In this document: positions 34,185 to 46,086 of the stretch, piece after piece
Layout of the letters: every line of letters starts with the position of its first letter
Numbering within the stretch: the stretch's first letter is position 1
Assembly: GCA_026120035.1 (NCBI GenBank)
Contig: JALRME010000055.1
Location: forward strand, 81,169-145,168
Length of the DNA: 64,000 nt
Reading direction: 5' to 3'
Source of the DNA: Coleophoma eucalyptorum
Lineage: Eukaryota; Ascomycota; Leotiomycetes; Helotiales; Dermateaceae
Position numbers and translations under genes: made by a program
Notes under the pieces: model-generated
Databases searched by the model: none
What the model was told of the DNA's origin: nothing
Seen by the model: the letters and a program-made list of their open reading frames with translations, nothing else

Positions 34185-34817
34185 ATGTATTCCTTGCCCA
34201 CGCCACCTGCTTGGGCTAGAAGCACAGTTCGATCCGAGAGGCAAAAGGCTCCATTGCATGAAAACTACGGGGTTTTCAGCTTTTCGAGGCTCGGATCCAG
34301 GATCAATCTTGCCTCTCCCCCTGATCTCAAACGTGGCTTTGCTATCAGTCCTACGCGTAAGGCATACTTCCATATGAGTTACTACAAATTATATGGACAG
34401 ATCCAGCAGCCTGCCTTGAACTGGAGAGGCACTGATAATTTGCATGAAAGTCTGAGTGGGCAGTGTTCCACTGAAGCATCAGAACTTTGGTGGGATAGTT
34501 ACAGAAATAGACCGACGGCAGTCTGTTATTGTTCACGGCTCCCAGCCATTGATATCTTCCAGAGTCGGTCTCACCGATTCAGATCATCCCTCAAAGCCTT
34601 CTCAAAACTAACGAACATCTTAGCTACACCCGGAGCTTGGAATATCGATCGATCCTTGCATAAGCTCCTTGACCAAATTTTCATTGAGACATTCTTTTCC
34701 AAATCTTGGAGTGCAGAACGGAAATTCATCGACTTTCATTCTGTGGATGCACCTGTTTCTGGAGACAGAATATCCAAAGAGAACAGTTCTGGAATAGGGT
34801 ATTATGATGCATTATGA
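34185..34817 (+). CDS. Hypothetical open frame
   Basis: ATG-started frame of 210 codons ending at TGA 34815-34817. It contains ASELWWDSYRNRPTAVCYCS and a helical stretch (RSSLKAFSKLTNILATPGAW). No family recognised. A minus-strand frame of 104 codons overlaps its start, so strand is uncertain. Listed only because of its length. Confidence 0.25.
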   Translation: MYSLPTPPAWARSTVRSERQKAPLHENYGVFSFSRLGSRINLASPPDLKRGFAISPTRKAYFHMSYYKLYGQIQQPALNWRGTDNLHESLSGQCSTEASELWWDSYRNRPTAVCYCSRLPAIDIFQSRSHRFRSSLKAFSKLTNILATPGAWNIDRSLHKLLDQIFIETFFSKSWSAERKFIDFHSVDAPVSGDRISKENSSGIGYYDAL

Positions 34818-35404
34818 TGTTGTCGATAATTGGTCTTCCTGGAACAGAGGTCGTGGCTGTTTCATTGATTTCTTCGGCAAGACGAGAAGGGCTACTGTCT
34901 TCAATGGATCCATCCTAGTGTCCGTGCCTTTAGTCGGACAAGTTGCGAATACCTTCACGTCATGCCAATAGATGCGGATCCACAAGTAGAACGGGTTCTC
35001 TATCATGGCATGCCAAGGTGGTATCGCGATCATATCCGAAATGAACTAGCGAGAAATAGTATTTGGCCGTCAAACCGACAAGACAGCAGTTGGAGTAACG
35101 TATAAGATAAGTCCAAGGCCATCCTGCTTCTTAAAACAATTCTGATATACTCGTCAGCAAGTTTTGGTCATGATCAATCTTTTGGCCCGATTGCACCACC
35201 CATCTCAGCAACAAGTGTTCAACAAATTTTAGGAAGGACTTTTGTAAATCCAGCCCTATGTTTAGTTTTCCGTTACAGTACGAAAGGGATTGAAGAACTT
35301 TTACAAGACCATATTATACTTGTGTGAAGTAGCGTGAAGTTACTCGCTCGTGCTAGTACTTTCCCGGGCTCTGTTCTTAAGTTTTTAGATGGAAACATCA
35401 TCTT
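34818..35404. other. Intergenic, no supported gene
   Basis: A short plus frame after 34815 (NWSSWNRGRGCFIDFFGKTR) looks protein-like but is isolated. Confidence 0.35.
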
Positions 35405-36972
35405 TATAATCCCAATACTTCAAGGCTTACTTCCCAAGAAGAACTAGCTATTATAAACTATATTCTCGACTAAGATGCTCGTGGATTCCCTCCTCGACCT
35501 CAAGCTGTTCAAGAAATAGCAGATCTTCTCCTTGCCGAACGCGACGCGCCTCCTGTAGGAAAGAATTGGACCTCCAACTTTATCAAACGTCGTACAGAGA
35601 TTTAGACGAAATTCAGTCGCAAATACGACTACAAGAGAGCTCTCTGCGAAGATCTAGTCATTATTAGGGGCTGGTTTAAGCTCGTACGAAATACGATTAC
35701 AAAATATTGAATAGTAGAGGAGGATATATATAACTTCGATGAAGCTGGATTCCTTATAGGAGTTATTGCTACTGCCAAAGTGGTTACAAGCTCAGAGTCA
35801 AGGAGTCGGCCTAAGACTGTACAACCAGGGAATTGAGAATAGGTCTCTATTATAGAGGGTATTAACTCGTACGACTAGGCACTACCTCCATTTATTATTT
35901 TCAAAGGCCAGAACCACCTCTCGGCCTGGTATAAAGACTCTAATCTCCCACAGGATTTGGTAATAACACTAAGTGAAAATAGGTGGACTACAAACGAAAT
36001 TGGATTCCAGTGGATTCAGCACTTTGATAGGCACACAAGGAGTCGTACAACTGGGAAATACCGTCTCCTTATTCTAGATGGGCACGAGTCCTACTTATCA
36101 GCTCAATTCTAGCAATTCTATACGGAAAAAAATATTATTACACTTTGTATGCCTCCGCATTCCTCTCATTTACTTTAGCCTTTGGACGTAGGTTTTTTTA
36201 GTCCATTAAAGGCGCTCTATAGCAAGCAAGTCGAGAATCTCGTTCGAGTCCGTATTCACTATATTACTAAGCTTAAGTTCCTCTCTGTATTTAAGGAGGC
36301 ATTTAAAGCTACCTTTACAAAGCAGAATATTAAAAGTAGATTCCGTGCTAACTTACAGGCTTAGTTCTATACGATCCAAAGAATGTCCTCTCTTACCTCG
36401 ATCTCTAGTTACATACACCACCGCCACTACCTCCTATCTAAGAAGTAGATTGGACCTCAAAGACACTACAGAATACAGTAGAGCTTGAATTCCAGACCTC
36501 ACATATTAAGGAACGTATTACAAAACACTAGAACAGCTCTCCAACTCCAATTAGTAAGGCCTTTGACCGGCTTGTCAAAGGAGCTCAAATTATGATCTAT
36601 TCAGCTACGCTTCATAAGGCCGAGGTTAAAGCCTTACAAGAGGCAAACCAGGCTGAAAAAAGAAGGGAAAGAAAGCGAAAGAGGCGTATATACCAAGGTG
36701 GAAGTCTTACGGTCGAAGAAGGTCAAGAGCTTATTCAAAGTACTTAAAATCAAAAGGATAAAGGAAATAGTACTATTCAAGCCGAGGGCTCAAAAGGACG
36801 ACAGCGACGATATGGGTTATGTAACGAAACTGGACATAATAATCATATATGTAAGCAACCATAGGATTCGATTGATATAGAATAAGTAGTGTTTTATAAC
36901 TATGTTATAGTTATAATCAAGGTTAATACACGGATAGTATGTTTTAGTGTTCAACTCGCTTGGGAAATACGT
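35405..36972 (+). mobile_element. 5'-truncated, RIP-damaged pogo element
   Basis: Same family as 22374-24199, with the DDE core retained. Homology starts near 35410 (AATACTTCAAGGCTTAC) and ends in a right terminus GTGTTCAACTCGCTTGGGAAATACGT followed by TA. The left inverted repeat is missing. Recognisable blocks: NFDEAGFLIGV (about 35730), WTTNEIGFQWIQHFDRHT, LLILDGHES, LQPLDV-like (the Gln and preceding codons now TAG), SPTPISKAFDRLVKGAQIMI. TAG/TAA replace Trp and Gln codons at many sites (e.g. 35471, 35517, 36109, 36177), consistent with RIP. The knuckle near 36815 reads RRYGLCNETGHNNHIC. Confidence 0.85.
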
Positions 36973-37724
36973 TAATAAATGGGTCAAATGTTTGGAAGCT
37001 GAGTGCGATTTACTCTCTATGATCGAGAAGATGAGAGTGGATGCCGAAAGTGAAAAAATGTCGAGGTCGAATGATGACAAGTGTTGAGGAAGTGTCGATG
37101 GTGACAATGATGATGGTGACGAGGGGAGGGTGACGTTAACTGCGGCGGGATATGGCTATCCCGGCCCCGCGCATGTATATAACCCCAGATCTCAGGCCAC
37201 AAGATGCACCCCCTTTTTAGCCGAGCGAAGGACGTGGTAGCCTACTGAACTCAAGGAATTGGATAGTACCTAACTTAAGTATTGAGGAATAATTTGATTG
37301 TGCTAACCAAGCATTATATTTGGCATATAGGGGCTTCCCAGGTATCCGTAGTTTCCTAAGAAACTGATTACTTCATCCACCGTTCTAAGTTCCTCCTTTA
37401 AGCACTATACTTGACAAAGCGTAACCCCAAACTCGTGATTGGCGACAAGATGGGTGGTGTCAAACAAGCATGATAATTAACGAAAGCAAACTACAAGCAG
37501 GTTAATCAGGATGACTTCATTTATCTAACACTAACGACTACAGTAGTCTATACCCTTAAAATCTAGGCTTGTAGCATACATTGTCGCCCAACTTCTACCA
37601 GCATCTCTATCGTCTTTAGCACGCAACCGACGTCTTTATCCGAGTTTTCATGGCACCTGCCGAGTTCAACCGCGAGTCCCCTTAATTCCTTCAGTAAGTT
37701 AGTGGGCGACCAGCATAATAGGAA
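36973..37724. other. Intergenic, low-complexity in part
   Basis: Bases 37040-37130 are rich in GATG/GACAATGATG units; no gene recognised. The remainder to 37724 has no open frame or repeat partner that I can see. Confidence 0.4.
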
Positions 37725-38310
37725 TTAAGGGGTTTGGATGATATTTACTTCGCTTATCTCGCTAGGATCTATCCACTCATACCAGATCTTCAGGTCGATT
37801 TCGTCATTTTCGTCGTCACCAATGAAGACCTCAATCCATGACGGATCATCCTGATCAAGAAAACCAAGCATTTGCTGCCATTTCCCATTGGTACCGTTTC
37901 TATACGCGGTACACTCTGTGCCATCAGAGGTCCTATCTAAAGTTAAGTGATTTGATTTCAACGATATCAAAATGCGCGATGCAGAAATTGAAGAAGCTTT
38001 CCATATTCATCTTGAGTACCTGCCATGACAAAGGGCGCGTACTCTTGTGGCATCTTAGAAACATAAATCTTCGAATTGCTCCGATGAACGGGAATTTGGA
38101 CTGAAATCGAATCGCTTTGGTCATTTTGATAAGCGTGCCGTGGTCTTATTGCTTGCTTCGGAGTACTCATATTCTGAATCTCCATCCACAGAACTTTCAT
38201 TTTCGAGATTCTCAGGAGTATAGTTCTCAATACAAGAATTGTCTGGTCTCTGGCGCTTCTGCCGCCTTGATATCAGCACGAAGTAAAATTCATTCCAGTA
38301 TCATTTGAGT
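37725..38310 (-). pseudogene. Frameshifted gene fragment, unknown family
   Basis: Three protein-like minus-strand segments lie in series but in different frames: 38290-38130 (KRQRPDNSCIENYTPENLEN), 38140-37970 (SKIYVSKMPQEYAPFVMAGT) and 37967-37725 (GKWQQMLGFLDQDDPSWIEV, ending VNIIQTP). No GT-AG introns of normal size join them, so frameshifts are likely. No known domain. Confidence 0.35.
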
Positions 38311-38904
38311 CTTATATTTCTTGGCTGCGTCTCGCACTTGATGTTATACTCGGTCTCATCTGTCGATGCTCATCCCCAATTTCATCGCAATCGTCCATTT
38401 TGAGTCAGTAGGTAGGTGATAATTGGGCTATTCACGTATAGGAAATTCTAAACTGAAGCGCTCTAGGATATCAGTGCTGGTTACTGCGGGAAAATAAAAG
38501 TTTTGGGTGGTTGTGTCGACAGATCTGAAGCGTTGAACTGAATTTATGCTTCTTTGCTATGGAACCATTTTTTCCCGATACGTCACTTCTCTACCGTTCA
38601 CCCTTTCATTGAGTCACGGCCAGGCCATGACCATGCCTTGCCGTAGCAGAAAGGCGCTGTTCAGCATTGGATTGCTTTAATAATATTTTGTTCGTGCAAG
38701 ACAAGTTGCATGGATAAATCATGGCCCATCATGGTCCAACAGCCTTCATTTGTGTATTTCAGGGACCTTTTTCAGGAGTTTTTGGGACAACTGGGACAGT
38801 TGATGGAGGTCGTTTTCAGCCGTGTTTCTAGAGTTTGGGTTTTATTGATTGAAAGAGCCTCATCTAATACAAGACTCGTCAACTATCAATTTAACAAAAC
38901 TAAA
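38311..38904. other. Intergenic, no supported gene
   Basis: One 68-codon frame (38710-38916) without recognisable features. Confidence 0.35.
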
Positions 38905-39310
38905 CTCTACCATTGATACATGGAGGTTGTATTCGATGGGTTAGAGCGTCGTGGATAGTCACAGACCCTGTGGATTCCAGGTCTCTCATTTTTCAACCCT
39001 GACAAGCATTGTCACAGCTTCAACCCATGACACAGGACTTTATGCAAAGGAATTAGTTGACAGAGAACTTTTTCCGTAGATAGGGGACTGGAGAAACTTA
39101 TTAAATCAGGTTAAAGTATATCAGTCACTGATCTGAGCCTCGTTCTATCTAGTTTATCCACACCATTCTAAATCACCAAGGCCAAGTCCGTGCGAGTCTC
39201 TTTTTATCTCGGAACTCTCTGATGGCTAATTCTGCATATATTTTCTTTGAAATGGTTAACATCTGGCTATCAGGGAAATATTGGGAAGATCTGCTCAAAC
39301 ATCGAGAGAA
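38905..39310 (+). repeat. Left half of repeat Y (split by the HET-2 element)
   Basis: Matches 46087-46370: ACTCTACCATTGATAC, TTCTAAATCAC.AAGGCC, AAATGGTTAACATCTGGC. The match stops exactly at the TA (39311-39312) where the HET-2 element begins. Confidence 0.7.
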
Positions 39311-39312
39311 TA

Positions 39313-39835
39313 ACGTCTATCCCTGCGTAGCGAAAAGCCCGCTGTGCCGAAAAAAAAAACCTTGGTACTTTGACTTTAAATATATCCAAACCTATACACA
39401 CATCGAAATCTTCTATACTTGTGTATAGGTTGTGTTATATACCTATCCCTGAACATCTTAAACACCTTTTTGAACATAATTTTATTGATGCCGTTGCCTA
39501 CGCGGCTGGTTTACAAATGGTCTTTATTTATGCTAAAACAGAGCTCCTCGACTCTAGCTCTACCATCAAGCTCTTATTACTTCGGATATTTTAAAAATGG
39601 ATCTACTAGAGCTTTAGAGCATTATCCTATACTAGATTATTTATCAGCCTTCGTGGGTTTTGTGGCGAGCAGGACTTATATGAGATCGCCACGCCGATCA
39701 GTACTTCCAATGGAAGAACTAGCCACTTATAGCTAGAGCAGGAATACGCCACCCACTTAAATATTTTTTGGTAAAATACAGCAGACATTGGCTTATATAA
39801 TCAACATCACGTGCAGCTATGGCTGATACAAACCT
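39313..39835 (+). repeat. Left arm (repeat L) of the X-family element
   Basis: About 520 bp shared with 60016-60305 plus 60534-60757, which is interrupted by a solo LTR. Shared blocks include GGTACTTT GACTTTAAAT, AAACAGAGCTC, GCCGATCAGTACTTCCAA and CTAGCCACTTATAGCTAGAGC. No convincing coding potential. Confidence 0.8.
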
Positions 39836-39964
39836 GACTTTGAAATTTCAACTGCTGACACTATCACCTTTCGTCTGGTCAGCTGGCACTATTAAAATGG
39901 ATCGATTCTTGTTCATTCATAGAAGCCTTCGCCCTTATAACTTATTTAATATTTAGCTGCCTTA

Positions 39965-42800
39965 CTAGCTTGCAGGATTTAGCTTAAATGACGATTTTGT
40001 TACATTTGACTCAGCAGGCGCAGCTTGCAACGCTTGAAGCCGATCTTCAAGTTGCTTACACCATTTCGAGGAAGGCCCTTGAACGGTTGTATATCCAGAC
40101 AATGCCCGATCGAACATCCCCTTCGCTATGTCTTTTCGACCTGTTTGTGAAAAGAGATCGCCAAACGCGAAGATAGTATTCAATGCCGGCAAATACGATG
40201 CCACAAGTTGAGGGCCAAGAGCATCCTCGTAGCCTTGCAGCGCCCGACTGTACATTGCCTCCGCTTCCGCCAGCTTGCCTTGGTTCTTGTAGAGGTTACC
40301 TAGGTTGTTGACCGTACGGAGGGTCGACGTATGCTTCGGTCCAAGTGCTTCCTCGTAGCCTTGTAGCGCCCGACTGTACATTGCCTCCGCTTCCGCCAGC
40401 TTGCCTTGGTTCTTGTAGAGGTTACCTAGGTTGTTGACCGTACGGAGGGTCGACGTATGCTTCGGTNNNNNNNNNNNNNNNNNNNNNNNNNNNNNNNNNN
40501 NNNNNNNNNNNNNNNNNNNNNNNNNNNNNNNNNNNNNNNNNNNNNNNNNNNNNNNNNNNNNTAGGTCCAAGTGCTTCCTCCCTGCCTTGCAGCGCCCGAC
40601 TGTACATTGCCTCCGCCTCCGCCAGCTTGCCTTGGTCGGCGTAGAGCAAGCCTAGGTTGTGCAAAGCCCAATCCATTCCCTCCATGTCCACCTTGTCTTC
40701 AAGTATGGCTTGCTCTTGCCTAACAGCATGCTGAAGCAACCGCCGTTGTAATACCCATGAGTCTGTTTCATTTCTCATAGGAACCTTCGAGGCGACGCAT
40801 TCTAAGGCCAGTTGTGCAAGACCTTTGTCCCACTCTTTATTAAGCACAAATACCGTCCAGCAATGTACACAGCTATGCACGCTATACCCTCCAGACCCAA
40901 AATGCTGTTTAAGAGCCCTATCTGGATCAACCAACCCGAAGCTACATAATAGAGCAACGGCTTCATTAAAGTTCAGTTCATCTTTCGTAAGCTCCTGTAT
41001 CCATTGATCGTTTGGGGAGTCTGTATGTCGAAAGAGTTCGAACCATATATCCTGTCGCCCAAAATATGCCCATAGCTTGAGCAGGCTTGCCGACGCCGGG
41101 TTCTGTTGTTGGATCTGATCAAATGTAATCTGCCATGTCGTATACAATGAGCGATCTTCATAGGAGTTTAGTTGTGGGCTTGTGGTCTGGAGCTTCAACC
41201 ACGACGCTTTATAGAGCCGAAGATAATTCGAGGAGGCCATCGATACGTGCTCTAGGTATGCACCTGCCGTGGATAGAGCAAGAGGTAGGCTGTCTAGTTC
41301 TTTAACAAGCTCTACGGCGCCAGGGTCTATCTTGTTAGTGTCATCTGAAAAGTTATATAACAAATGATATACCTTCTACAATATTCTTACGACCTGACGT
41401 CTTTGACAGGATCTCCAAGCCCTCTTTAACATCTAGCAACTTCTGAACATGGACGCGATAACCTTGACTGATTCGCGAAGATCGCGTTGTAATGATAATT
41501 GAGCCCTGGTCAGACTGGGGGAGGAATTGGCGTATATCAACTGCTGAACGGTCGAGGTTGCTAGGTATTTTGGGGTTATCATAATTGTCATAGATCATCA
41601 GCCAGCGTGTGTTCTTCTGTAGATCAAGCCAGGCCTTGACCGCGTATATCACTTGATCGAGGTTGTTTAAGTCTATGCTAGTAAGTAGACTAGTCGAAGG
41701 ATGATGCTTCAACACCTGCTGAGCGACGTCTCGAAAGCTAAGCTTGAGAGAGTCCTGATCGTTCGCATTCAACCAGAATACCGCTGTGTATTTCTCCTTG
41801 TGTCGTCTGATGTATTCGATCGCCAGTTGAGTCTTTCCGATTCCACCGAGGCCATACAGGACGATACAGGTTCGATTACTATGGCCGTGAAGCAGTTCGT
41901 GCATATTTGATAATTCCTTCTCTCTAGCAACAAACTGTGCAGCTTCAGGAAGTGACGTGAGGTTAAGCCCTACGGCAAACTGTTCGAAATCGATGCCTGT
42001 GCTGGTCAATTCTATTGCCTTAAGCAGGAATATCTAGATAGGAATTTACCCTTGTACAATTTATGGATCTCTTCCTCCAGCCGCCTAAATGCTTGGTCCC
42101 TTCTCTCGCCGTAGTTCGGCACCATAGAAACATCGAAGATCCCGATTAAACAGTAAGCTTCATCCTCTTCAATCATAGTATTACGGTGCTCTGCCCAGGA
42201 ACGCCGCTCTTTGATACTGAAATTCGGTAATGCGTCGCCTCGGAGAGCATTCTTCGCGATACCTGTAATCTCATATATCATAGACTCAAGCGACAACTTG
42301 TTCCCAAGTGGCATACCCTCTAAGCTGAAAAAGTCAATCAGCCTCGGCGCAATAAGCTCTTGAAGCGTCCAACCTCGAGTAAACCATCGACTCTTCCTAA
42401 AGGCCTCTTCCCATATCCCCTGGTCATCTGCTTCCGTGTCAGATTTGGAGACATCCGAAAGATAGGCGTAGCAGTGCGCTGCGTTCTGATACCATCTGAA
42501 CATAGAATTAATCGCCGCGCCGAGCTCAACCGCATTCTTCTTATCGATACAGCAGGTATCTACCCAGAAGTATTGTAAACCATCGGCTGCAGCCTGCTTT
42601 GCGCAGAACTGTATCTTCCTCCACCCGACCTTGCTCACGGTCTTGCTTATATCCGCGCCGGCTTCTATATCCTGAAAGCTGACCTCCTCTTGTCCCCAGG
42701 TATGAGAGAGTATTGCGTAGGCAGGGATATTGCCGCTCGTAGGTTCGCGAAAAACGATCTCGCCGTCGGGTTTATACTGCAAGAGGCGTATGAGAGCCAT
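39965..42800 (-). CDS. HET-2: HET-NB-ARC-TPR STAND (NLR-like) protein, apparently intact
   Basis: Three exons on the minus strand: 42800-42050, 41996-41373 and 41326-39965; introns 42049-41997 (53 bp) and 41372-41327 (46 bp). HET domain: residues ~1-250 (AYAILSHTWG, YFWVDTCCIDK, WFTRGWTLQELIAP). NB-ARC: ~255-560, with Walker A LYGLGGIGKTQLA, Walker B-like RWLMIYDN, GSIIITTRS and LPLALSTAGAYLE. The TPR array has 42-residue units (NNLGNLYKNQGKLAEAEAMY) and a degenerate last unit. The ~912-codon total includes a 95-N gap. No nonsense codon is seen, and both introns are conserved in HET-1. Such proteins act as cytosolic non-self receptors whose HET domain triggers cell death on oligomerisation. 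Unlike HET-1 it ends shortly after the TPRs, without the membrane module. It lies inside a TIR-bounded element. Confidence 0.85.
40467..40561. other. Assembly gap (95 N) in the TPR array of HET-2
   Basis: The frames on either side disagree by one base with a 95-base gap, so its length is approximate. It sits between TPR units that are identical at DNA level. Confidence 0.98.
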
Positions 42801-43379
42801 AGGTGAGGTTCGCGAGCGATCTCAAGGCAAACGCGATTTATTCGATTCGCGAGACTTGTTCAGTATGTCAAGGCAAGGTGTGCGAAGCTGACAGAATAGA
42901 AGCAGACATCGAAGGGCTGATCGTGGGAAAGTTACGCAGTGGTAGTCGTAGGTGTTGCGCACAAGGCTGTATCGTGGCGCAGGCGGCCTGGTCTATACTT
43001 GAAAAGGGAGACAAGCATGAGACATTCCATACCTCTTGTTCAATCGACGGTCTTTCTATTGCGAATTTGCGAAACTGCATTAATTATCACTATAGCCGTC
43101 GTAAAGCCACACGAAGAACTCTTGAGCAATTCCAAGGTTGCTACCACCAGGCCTAGCTACCATAAAAGTGGCACTTACACGCCAGCAACGCCACACCTCA
43201 CGTGCACTTATATAACACTTAACTACAACTAGCGTTATTGTAAAAATATGGTATCATATACAAGCCACTTCTTCGTTTCTTAGGATTTGTGGTGTTGTGC
43301 ATACCTCCCACTTTATCCGTATAAATTCGGCATAGGCATTCCTCTTTCTCTATAGCTTCAAAGTTTTTTAGCTTTACGT
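42801..43379 (-). promoter_or_regulatory. 5' region of HET-2
   Basis: The first ~350 bases resemble the HET-1 upstream region. Bases 43185-43266 (CGCCACACCTCACGTGCACT, TATATAACACTTAACTAC, TTATTGTAAAAATATGGTA) are repeated at 63608-63676. TATATAA at 43210 suits a promoter on either strand. No transcript start can be fixed from sequence. Confidence 0.4.
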
Positions 43380-43674
43380 CTTCTTGATAGGAGATTCACT
43401 CTATTGTCCCGAAAGCTTATTATAGGCCGATAGTCAAGTTAAAGCAGGGGGGGAACAGACTAAGTGAACTTCAATGCCAGCGACAAAACGATCGGTAGAA
43501 TCACTACATTTGTGATATATTCCTATTGAGTGCTATAAACTTGCAGAGAGATAGCTAAGGAACAATAGTAAGCTAACTATAACTTAATATATTTGCGTGG
43601 TTAATTTTTCAGACCCCAAAACCGTGAACCTTTTTCGGCACGCAGGGTTTTTCGGCACGCAGGGACGGACGTTA

Positions 43675-43860
43675 CGAGGTCTTGGATTTGGCACTTTCTA
43701 TGACAGCAAGACAGACAGGATATGGTGGTTATCTATCTTGCGGTCAGTATCAACTATTGAAGCATGAAATTTGCCATTAGGCGAACTTGGCCTTGAACCA
43801 ACCTCAAATATCTCTCGACTGCCATGTTTCTTTCAAATAATATGTCATTGGTAGACCCTA
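43675..43860 (+). repeat. Right half of repeat Y
   Basis: Starts immediately after the HET-2 element (CGAGGTCTTGGATTTGGCAC). It matches 46366-46520 (CGAGGTTTTGAGTTTCGCAC ... CTTTCTTCAAATGACAT). Joined to 38905-39310 it gives one continuous Y copy. Confidence 0.7.
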
Positions 43861-46086
43861 GGAAGAAAAATTTTCTAGCATCGTCGCATGAATGAAGAGA
43901 TCATGGCCAAGAGAGTTTCAGGGACTAAAGGAAGCTGTGGTCTCAGCTATCAGGAGGTATACTAACTGCTAGCAAAGCCATGTTATGCGAAATCTCGAAA
44001 CTTGGAATCCATTCTAGACACCTGAAGGATAGCCACCATGCTGTTAGCGGAGAATTAGATTGGAGGCCATAGCTTCAACATGAGCCAGGAGGAGCCCTTG
44101 TTCAGGAGATATGCATTCGGACCTGCCGTCTTCCCATATTCCGGATTAATCGGTGAAAGCCTGATTTAGTCACAAAATCCGAGAATCTGAGGGAGCCTTA
44201 CCAAGGAGGAATGGCACAATTCGGCCCAGAAATCATGCTGATTAATGGGAAAGAATCTTGTAGACCGCTTCTAAGCTTCGAAGCTGTCACTCCGGGAACT
44301 ATGGTTATAAGTTCTATACAACTAAATAACGGACTCTTCATCACAACTTCAAATCATCATTTTGCCAGCCTCAAATCGAAGTTTTGCAACTTGGCCCCTA
44401 TAGCGGAGCCAAAATTCACGGACGAGACTTTTCAGAGACTCTTCAATTTCTTCCGTATTTTCCCGACAACGCAAACGGCCTTCTCAGCGCCGTGAAGAAT
44501 TCCTTGAGTCCCATGGCCAAAGAAATCGTTCAGTTTTATTGGCACATTCAAGACGATCCCGAGATGTCCTTTTGCCAAGGCACCAAAAGAATGTTTTTGT
44601 GAACAGGGGGTACCGTTGTAGTTATTTCAGTCGACGTTGGCTCCAAAAACATTACTTTCGAAGGTTATCTCTGTCCACCCCTGAGCTGTTTCAAGCTAAG
44701 GTTTCTCTAGGCATATAGAGACTGAGTATGCAAGCAATTTCAGCTCCCAGATGTAATCTCCACTCCGAGACCCGCGCAGCTCCTTACTGCGCTGCCGGAA
44801 ACTGTTTTCTATTCCAAAGCCAAAGAAGATGCACACAGACAAAAGGCATAAAACTGTCAGCGAAATGGCAACTCTGCACTATCGACGGCGAATGTAGAAC
44901 AGGATAAAGAAAGCGAAGGAGTTTTAGACATAGTCACTCCCCACAATAACAATATCCACGAGCGAGACAAAATACCATTCGAGTTCAAGAAATTTATCAG
45001 TGACTTTTACTTGCCAGGCGAGGCGATCCAACGTATGACGAGACAGCTGAGCTTTTTATTATTGTGGATTCAATGGGTTCGGGTTCAAATTCATAGAAAC
45101 TACAACCATTGTCTGTATCTTCTGCGGCAAGAAAAATCAAAAGACATTGTTTCTCAGGCGAGCAGCAAGACAGTTTACTTAAGGATACATGGAGAAATTA
45201 TAAATTTTTTTGATTGTTCATCAATATCAAATGGTGGGAAATGTGAGGATAAATAAGTCTTTAGAGCCAATTATCTGATAAATAATTAGGCTGAATCGGT
45301 TCAATTAGACTGTCTAACTTTTGTATATAAAAACTTAGACTGAATATAAGTTAACTTATAGAAAATTTGAAACCTGGATCTAGTATGATCAACGAGTATA
45401 ACTCCCAGATAAATATATCCTGCCAAAATCCATTATCCTGATTGCCGTGTGTGAAACGGATGGTGGATTGAGCATCAGAGCTGGTAATCCTGTCTAGGTG
45501 ATACATAATCAAGTCTGGGAACTTGAAAGCAGGTTGAGCTTGTGAGGCATTGGGGCCAGAACTAAATGCTCTGTAATACCATCTTGCTTGTCGAGAAGGA
45601 CCCACTGGGTCGGCTCCCGCTTAGACACAGTCGTTGCTGTGATCCTTGAAGGACTCAGTTTTCCTCGAACGATTTGAAAAGGAAGCTTAGAATGGCTACT
45701 AACCGTACAGCTAATCCAGAGTTCACTGCAGTACGCAACGGAGAAGTGAACATTGTGTATTTGAAAGTTAAGCATTATATCATTTCACAAAACACATTAT
45801 CCCTATCTATTGTGTTCGATATCTAGTACAGAGCTTGGCGACGCAAATACTGAACAGGAAAGAACGCAATACTTGTAAAAAAGGTATAATGTGGACACTC
45901 AAAAATACAGCGAGACACGAATTGGTAAGAGGCATATAAGTGAAGTGGTACAGCGATACTTGACTAGAATAGGGGTTGACAATTAACTTTCCCAGATATC
46001 CAACGAAGCTGGAATCCCGGTCAGGCGTACTATTCCAGCTGCGTGTTCTATTGGTAATTGGAGGAGAAACTGCTGCGCTCGAGGCT
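43861..46086. other. Gene relics, no intact gene supported
   Basis: At 44211-44602 two overlapping plus frames (PEIMLINGKESCRPLLSFEA; then DNANGLLSAVKNSLSPMAKE) look like one protein with a frameshift near 44400. At 44880-45256 a frame contains IPFEFKKFISDFYLPGEAIQ. On the minus strand 45775-45351 and 46097-45807 carry short frames; the latter starts within repeat Y. I recognise no family for any of them. Confidence 0.35.

Larger units (their letters stand above)
39313..43672. mobile_element. TIR element carrying the HET-2 NLR gene
   Basis: Left end ACGTCTATCCCTGCGTAGCG (from 39313), right end reverse complement ACGTCCGTCCCTGCGTGCCG (from 43672). The ~42 bp ends match at 34 positions and each contains two tandem CCCTGCGTGCCGAAAAA-like units. 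TA flanks both sides (39311-39312, 43673-43674). The left arm (39313-39835) is shared with the element at 60016. The right arm (about 43380-43672) resembles the right arms at 9811-10173 and 16391-16758. Flanking halves of repeat Y join to match the uninterrupted copy at 46087-46520. No transposase is visible inside, so it is non-autonomous. Size 4,360 bp. Confidence 0.75.

Noticed and set aside
37560..37700. Sequence that at first sight resembles conserved rRNA (GAGTCCCCTTAATTCCTTC)
   Set aside because: Only a short stretch; no extended rRNA match or secondary structure around it.
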